In this document: one piece after another, positions 60,067 to 64,000 of the stretch
Layout of the letters: each line of letters begins with the position of its first letter
Position numbering within the stretch: position 1 is the first letter of the stretch
Source of the DNA: Leuctra nigra
Lineage: Eukaryota; Arthropoda; Insecta; Plecoptera; Leuctridae
Reading direction: 5' to 3'
Assembly: GCA_934045905.1 (NCBI GenBank)
Contig: OW203769.1
Location: forward strand, 21,049,705 to 21,113,704
Length of the DNA stretch: 64,000 bases
Program-made: the position numbers and the translations under genes
The notes under the pieces: model-generated
What the model saw: only the letters and a program-made list of their open reading frames with translations
Database searches by the model: none
What the model was told of the DNA's origin: nothing

Positions 60067-60665
60067 AAATCTCTTGAATATTTCAAGCTAAAGCAGTTGT
60101 TTTGTTTTCTTCACAGATTGTTGCCAACTGTACGGCAAAGTAACCAGATCGTCGTCAACAATGCCGCCAACATAAATACATCCCGCCGTCACTCAAGAAT
60201 GAAGTCGAGAGAGAAAAATGCTAATAATATCTTTAAAACGTGCTGCTAAAGTCAACAAAACAGTGTTATTCATTGGAGATCGCAAACATAAAACATTTCA
60301 CAAGTTCCTAAATAATTTCATTTTAGTTTAAAACAATTTCTTTCTTTCGAAACCGATAATCATATCTGTGATGATTTACCGATTTCTAGTCGACATTGTG
60401 TATCAATAAATCGATATTATTCGATTTTAGAGGCTCAAAATACGATGCTAAAACCAAATAAACTGTTTCAAGAACTATTTACGACGCAAATATAGTTTAT
60501 TATGAACGTTATTGAACATTTTTTCGATGAGTCACATAACAAAAAACTGAGATTTACCAAGAATAATATTGACCGTTAAAATGGTTTAAGTCGGTATGTG
60601 ATTTTTTTAAAATTGGAATAGAACTAAAGTGTATTTTTAAACGATAAGTAAGACATAGTTCCGCG
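60067..60665 (+). promoter_or_regulatory. Region upstream of the sulfatase start; possible 5'-UTR acceptor at 60116
   Basis: GTTGTTTTGTTTTCTTCACAG ends at 60116 with a pyrimidine-rich tract and AG, a good 3' splice site. If it is used, 60117-60665 would be 5' UTR leading to the sulfatase ATG, with short upstream ATGs in it. No TATA or initiator stands out just before the gene. This is inference from the splice-site shape only. Confidence 0.25.
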
Positions 60666-60924
60666 ATGTGTCGAGTGAGCGCGCTACCAGTGCTGGTCGG
60701 TGTCGCCATCTGCCTGGCTGCGGTGGCATCACGTCGCCTCGACGACTCAGCCGGTAACGAAGACGACGTGTTCGCGCAGCAGCGGGGCACGTCGAGGACG
60801 AGAGGCTACGACGGCGGCGAGCGTCGCGGCGGCAAGACGAAGAAGGCGACGCCGATGGAGAAACCGACGGCGAGGAAGCCCAACATTGTCCTGATTCTCA
60901 CAGACGACCAGGACGTCGAGCTTG
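60666..60924 (+). CDS. Sulf1: Extracellular heparan-sulfate 6-O-endosulfatase, coding exon 1
   Basis: Exon 1 encodes residues 1-86 and the first base of codon 87. Sulf enzymes remove 6-O-sulfate from heparan sulfate outside the cell and so tune Wnt, FGF, BMP and Hedgehog signalling. Residues 1-22 (MCRVSALPVLVGVAICLAAV and on) are a typical signal peptide. Residues 23-70 are a charged, low-complexity linker with RR and KTKK clusters. Residues 71-87 (KPNIVLILTDDQDVELG) are the start of the sulfatase fold; D80 and D81 belong to the calcium site. The exon ends CTTG|GTTAGT (donor at 60925), phase 1. This ATG is chosen because it gives the signal peptide. It joins cleanly to exon 2 to read VELGSLNFMP, a Sulf-family hallmark. 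GC content is far above the surroundings. Sulf1 and Sulf2 cannot be told apart here; invertebrates usually have one gene. Confidence 0.9.
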
Positions 60925-61125
60925 GTTAGTTGCGTGACCTTGAGACGTGATGCGCATGTCCCGCAACGTGACCAGTGGCGGCCGGTAGAGGGTGGAGATG
61001 CACCGGCCGCCACTGGGTCTCTCGACGAGGACATTTGTCAGACTCATTGGGTGTATAGTTACAGTTATCCTTTCAATAAGTCGCTTAGTTGAATATACTG
61101 GAAGAAGTTTCGCTGAAAACGCAGC

Positions 61126-61255
61126 TTAAGGCCGATGCACAATTGACGCAGACGGACGACGCGGACGGACGACGGAGACGGATACGATGTTTAGGTATGA
61201 CGTCTGCGTCGTCCGTCCGCGTCGTCCGTCTGCGTCAATTGTGCATCGGCCTTAA
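61126..61255. mobile_element. 130-bp near-perfect hairpin MITE with TTAA ends, in sulfatase intron
   Basis: TTAAGGCCGATGCACAATTG then ACGCAGACGGACGACGC at the left is exactly inverted at the right, with ~49-bp perfect arms around a ~30-bp loop. TTAA sits at both ends. There is no coding capacity. The near-perfect pairing implies recent insertion or arm homogenisation. Confidence 0.85.
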
Positions 61256-61384
61256 GCCTTAACATTAAATACCTTCGTTACACCCACATTTTGCCATTTT
61301 TGTAATAAAATTATTATTTTTAGAAGTAACAAATTTGTAAACTTTAATTTGAAAAATCCGCAAGTCTAATGAAACCTCGTTTCG

Positions 61385-61800
61385 TGTTTCTACAAAATGG
61401 TGACAGATGTAGGTCCAAGTCTACAAATAGTGTCAGAAAATGGTTTATTTCTACAAGATAGTGACAGAAGAAGGTCTAGGTCTACAAATGGTGACATATG
61501 TTGGTCTAAAAATAGTGACACTAGTAGGCCTATGTCTACAAATGGTGACAGATGTTGGTCTAAGTGTACAAATGGTGACACTAGTATTCCTACGCTTACA
61601 AAATGGTGACAGATGTTGGTATATATGTCTATAAATTTGGGCAGTTGTAGGTCTAAGTGAACAAATGGCGACAAATGAATGTCCAAGTCAACATATTGTA
61701 TAGATATAAGTCTAGGTCTACACATGGCATCGATGTAGGTCTACATATGGTATCGATGTATGTCTACACGGTATCGATGTATGTCTACATGGTATCGATG
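61385..61800 (+). repeat. Degenerate minisatellite in the sulfatase intron
   Basis: A ~30-35-bp unit containing ACAAATGGTGACAGATGTTG and GGTCTAAGTCTAC-like parts repeats about ten times from 61395 to about 61690. It is followed by a shorter TGGTATCGATGTATGTCTAC repeat (to about 61800) that runs up to the first exon-2-like acceptor. Confidence 0.8.
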
Positions 61801-61812
61801 TATGTTGCGCAG

Positions 61813-62775
61813 GCTCGCTGAACTTCATGCCGCGCACGCTGCGGCTGCTGCGCGACGTCACGCCTACGTCACCACGCCGATGTGCTGCCCCTCGCGCAGC
61901 TCCCTGCTCACCGGCACGTGTGTGATGTATGTGTGTTGTGCGCAGGCTCGCTGAACTTCATGCCGCGCACGCTGCGGTTGCTGCGCGACGTCACGCCTAC
62001 GTCACCACGCCGATGTGCTGCCCCTCGCGCAGCTCCCTGCTCACCGGCACGTGTGTGATGTATGTGTGTTGTGCGCAGGCTCGCTGAACTTCATGCCGCG
62101 CACGCTGCGGCTGCTGCGCGACGAGGGCGCCGAGTTCCGTCACGCCTACGTCACGACGCCGATGTGCTGCCCCTCGCGCAGCTCCCTGCTCACCGGCACG
62201 TGTGTGATGTATGTGTGTTGTGCGCAGGCTCGCTGAACTTCATGCCGCGCACGCTGCGGCTGCTGCGCGACGAGGGCGCCGAGTTCCGTCACGCCTACGT
62301 CACCACGCCGATGTGCTGCCCCTCGCGCAGCTCCCTGCTCACTGGCACGTGTGTGATGTATGTGTGTTGTGCGCAGGCTCGCTGAACTTCATGCCGCGCA
62401 CGCTGCGGCTGCTGCGCGACGTCACGCCTACGTCACCACGCCGATGTGCTGCCCCTCGCGCAGCTCCCTGCTCACTGGCACGTGTGTGATGTATGTGTGT
62501 TGTGCGCAGGCTCGCTGAACTTCATGCCGCGCACGCTGCGGCTGCTGCGCGACGTCACGCCTACGTCACCACGCCGATGTGCTGCCCCTCGCGCAGCTCC
62601 CTGCTCACCGGCACGTGTGTGATGTATTTGTGTTGTGCGCAGGCTCGCTGAACTTCATGCCGCGCACGCTGCGGCTGCTGCGCGACGTCACGCCTACGTC
62701 ACCACGCCGATGTGCTGCCCCTCGCGCAGCTCCCTGCTCACCGGCACGTGTGTGATGTATGTGTGTTGTGCGCAG
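61813..62775 (+). repeat. Seven tandem partial copies of the sulfatase catalytic exon with their own 3' splice sites
   Basis: Seven copies of the first part of exon 2 precede the complete exon. Their exon-derived parts are 61813-61917, 61946-62050, 62079-62199, 62228-62348, 62377-62481, 62510-62614 and 62643-62747. Each begins after GCGCAG with GCTCGCTGAACTTCATG and ends at CTGCTCACCGGCAC (or CTCACTGGCAC). They are joined by an identical or nearly identical 28-bp piece of intron end (GTGTGTGATGTATG ... GTGCGCAG); copy 1 alone is preceded by different intron sequence. Units are therefore 133 or 149 bp. Copies 1, 2, 5, 6 and 7 share a 16-nt deletion (GAGGGCGCCGAGTTCC), leaving 105 nt; copies 3 and 4 keep 121 nt. 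All copies include the bases for the CCPSR catalytic motif, but in the 105-nt form they are read out of frame. Reading through any copy into the next hits TGA in GCTCGCTGAAC. They are best seen as exon-fragment duplications in the intron, not as normal coding exons. Confidence 0.92.
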
Positions 62776-63015
62776 GCTCGCTGAACTTCATGCCGCGCAC
62801 GCTGCGGCTGCTGCGCGACGAGGGCGCCGAGTTCCGTCACGCCTACGTCACCACGCCGATGTGCTGCCCCTCGCGCAGCTCCCTGCTCACTGGCATGTAC
62901 GTGCACAACCACCACGTGTTCACCAACAACGACAACTGCTCGAGTGCGCACTGGCAGGCTGCGCACGAGACCAGGTCCTTCGCCACCTACCTCTCAAACG
63001 CGGGGTACAGGACAG
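62776..63015 (+). CDS. Sulf1: Extracellular heparan-sulfate 6-O-endosulfatase, coding exon 2 (catalytic)
   Basis: This is the complete exon 2, phase 1 at both ends (240 nt). It continues exon 1 as [20 protein letters not shown], then [39 protein letters not shown] and a final THE-like [19 protein letters not shown]116 in CCPSR (codon at 62862-62864) is the cysteine that sulfatases convert to formylglycine, the catalytic nucleophile; R120 of the motif stabilises it. The 3' splice site is GTGTGTTGTGCGCAG|GC and the donor is ACAG|GTCAGA at 63015/63016. The remaining sulfatase domain, the hydrophilic domain and the C-terminus lie beyond the window. The split, phase and wording agree with Sulf proteins and not with lysosomal sulfatases. 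The sequence just upstream repeats the front of this exon seven times, so which acceptor is used is uncertain. Confidence 0.92.
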
Positions 63016-63181
63016 GTCAGATTCATGCTTGTGTTTAGACTTTTATGGTGATCAAGCCCACTTAAAGCGACCCCACTTATGGCTCGAATCTCCGTTTTTT
63101 TTCTTATTTGTGCTGGTTGCATTAAATTTCAAACAAAGTTACGGCAAGTTAATTTTTTCACAAAACATTCATTACTATCAT

Positions 63182-63969
63182 TTAGCGAGCGAAGCGAGCG
63201 TCTCCTTTTGGCTCTTTTGGCACGGACCTCTGTTTTTTTTCCGTTTACTGACGCTATACGGGTCAGAGTTTTTCTTCGATCGAGCTGAAATTTTGCACAC
63301 ATGTGGAGACAACCTTTTCTGTTTGCTGACCCCTAATTTTTTTGAAAAAAAATTGATTGGTTAAAATTTAAATAAACATCTCCTGATGGTAGGTTGAAAA
63401 ATGAAACTGGTCTTCGATATATCTGATCAAACTCAAATTTTGGCTATACAGGTCAGTGTTTTTCTTTGATCGAGCTGAAATGTTGTACACATGTAAAACC
63501 AATCTTCTCTGTTTGCATACCATAATTTTTTTTGAAATCCATTCATTAGTTAAAATTTAAATAAATATCTCCTGATAGGCTGAAAAATGAAAACGGTCTT
63601 CGATAATTCTGAACAAACTCATATTTTGCATGATCATTAAGACCAATATTGTCTCTTATTTTACAAAATTTCATCCCAATCAGTTAAGAACGTATGAAGT
63701 TATTGAAATTTTTAATATCTGTCATTAATGAAGTATCGAAATGAATGTTTTCCAGTGCCAATTGAAAATTGATTCTGATTTGCTTTATGAACCAGGTGCT
63801 TAGATGCTATTTTAAAGTTTCGATGAAAAGCATACACTTTTAAGTTGATATCATAATCAATTCAATATGGATGTATATGTTTTCTGTGCGTTGTGTACGC
63901 ATTTCCGGTTCGAGAATTTGCACGTACCCGTGCTCGCTCATCAACGCGTTACACTGAGCGTTTTCCTAG
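63182..63969 (-). repeat. Dispersed repeat, family GATGAGCGAGC, copy E (in sulfatase intron 2)
   Basis: It begins TTAGCGAGCGAAGCGAGCGT and ends GCTCATCAACGCGTTACACT then GAGCGTTTTCCTAG. 63541-63969 is a close inverted copy of 3840-4260. An internal near-duplication (63250-63370 and 63440-63560, both with CGAGCTGAAAT) is present. Confidence 0.75.
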
Positions 63970-64000
63970 TGTACCCGTACAGGATAGTTCAGATAAATGC

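Noticed and set aside
60747..61034. 95-codon minus-strand frame over sulfatase exon 1
   Set aside because: Antisense shadow of a GC-rich coding exon; the plus strand encodes a recognisable Sulf N-terminus.
62759..63364. 201-codon plus-strand frame through the last exon-2 copy
   Set aside because: It is out of frame with the sulfatase reading ([12 protein letters not shown] instead of [12 protein letters not shown]) and runs on into intron and repeat DNA.

Overview
The window looks like a piece of a large, AT-rich animal genome, probably an arthropod. The reasons are one intron-split gene for a secreted heparan-sulfate 6-O-endosulfatase (Sulf1/Sulf2 type), GT...AG introns, very low coding density, many tRNA-derived SINEs, and dense MITE, foldback, hAT, LINE and Gypsy debris. 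An insect, perhaps hemipteran, is my guess from the general feel of the repeats; nothing here proves it. Nothing looks bacterial or viral.

Layout. 1-19.6 kb: a hAT-type MITE, a LINE 3' end, foldbacks, two hAT-like elements with G/C homopolymer tracts and a composite foldback element carrying five ETS-CRE composite motifs. It also holds a GC-rich block at about 11 kb that could be an untranslated first exon. 20-27.5 kb: two large tandem arrays (a ~101-bp unit x15 and a 32-bp unit x~51). 27.5-54 kb: SINEs, MITEs, a 218-bp higher-order array, two hAT elements with perfect 8-bp target duplications, a second LINE end, and an inverted copy of the ETS-CRE composite element. 54.8-58.1 kb: a young Gypsy-type LTR element on the minus strand with near-identical 1,067-bp LTRs and most of gag-pol deleted. 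58.9-60.1 kb: SINEs, one with an internal ~30-bp repeat expansion.

60.67-63.0 kb: the only convincing host gene. Exon 1 (60666-60924) encodes a signal peptide and the first metal-binding aspartates of a sulfatase. Exon 2 (62776-63015) encodes the catalytic CCPSR motif. Just upstream of exon 2, its 3' splice site and 5' part, including the catalytic motif, are tandemly repeated seven more times (61813-62775). Five of the seven copies share a 16-nt deletion. This catalytic-exon array is the most striking feature of the window. The remaining exons lie beyond the right edge.

Nearly everything else is mobile or repetitive DNA, some of it nested: a MITE inside a SINE, a SINE inside a foldback arm, and a palindromic MITE inside a GGTTCC-rich element.
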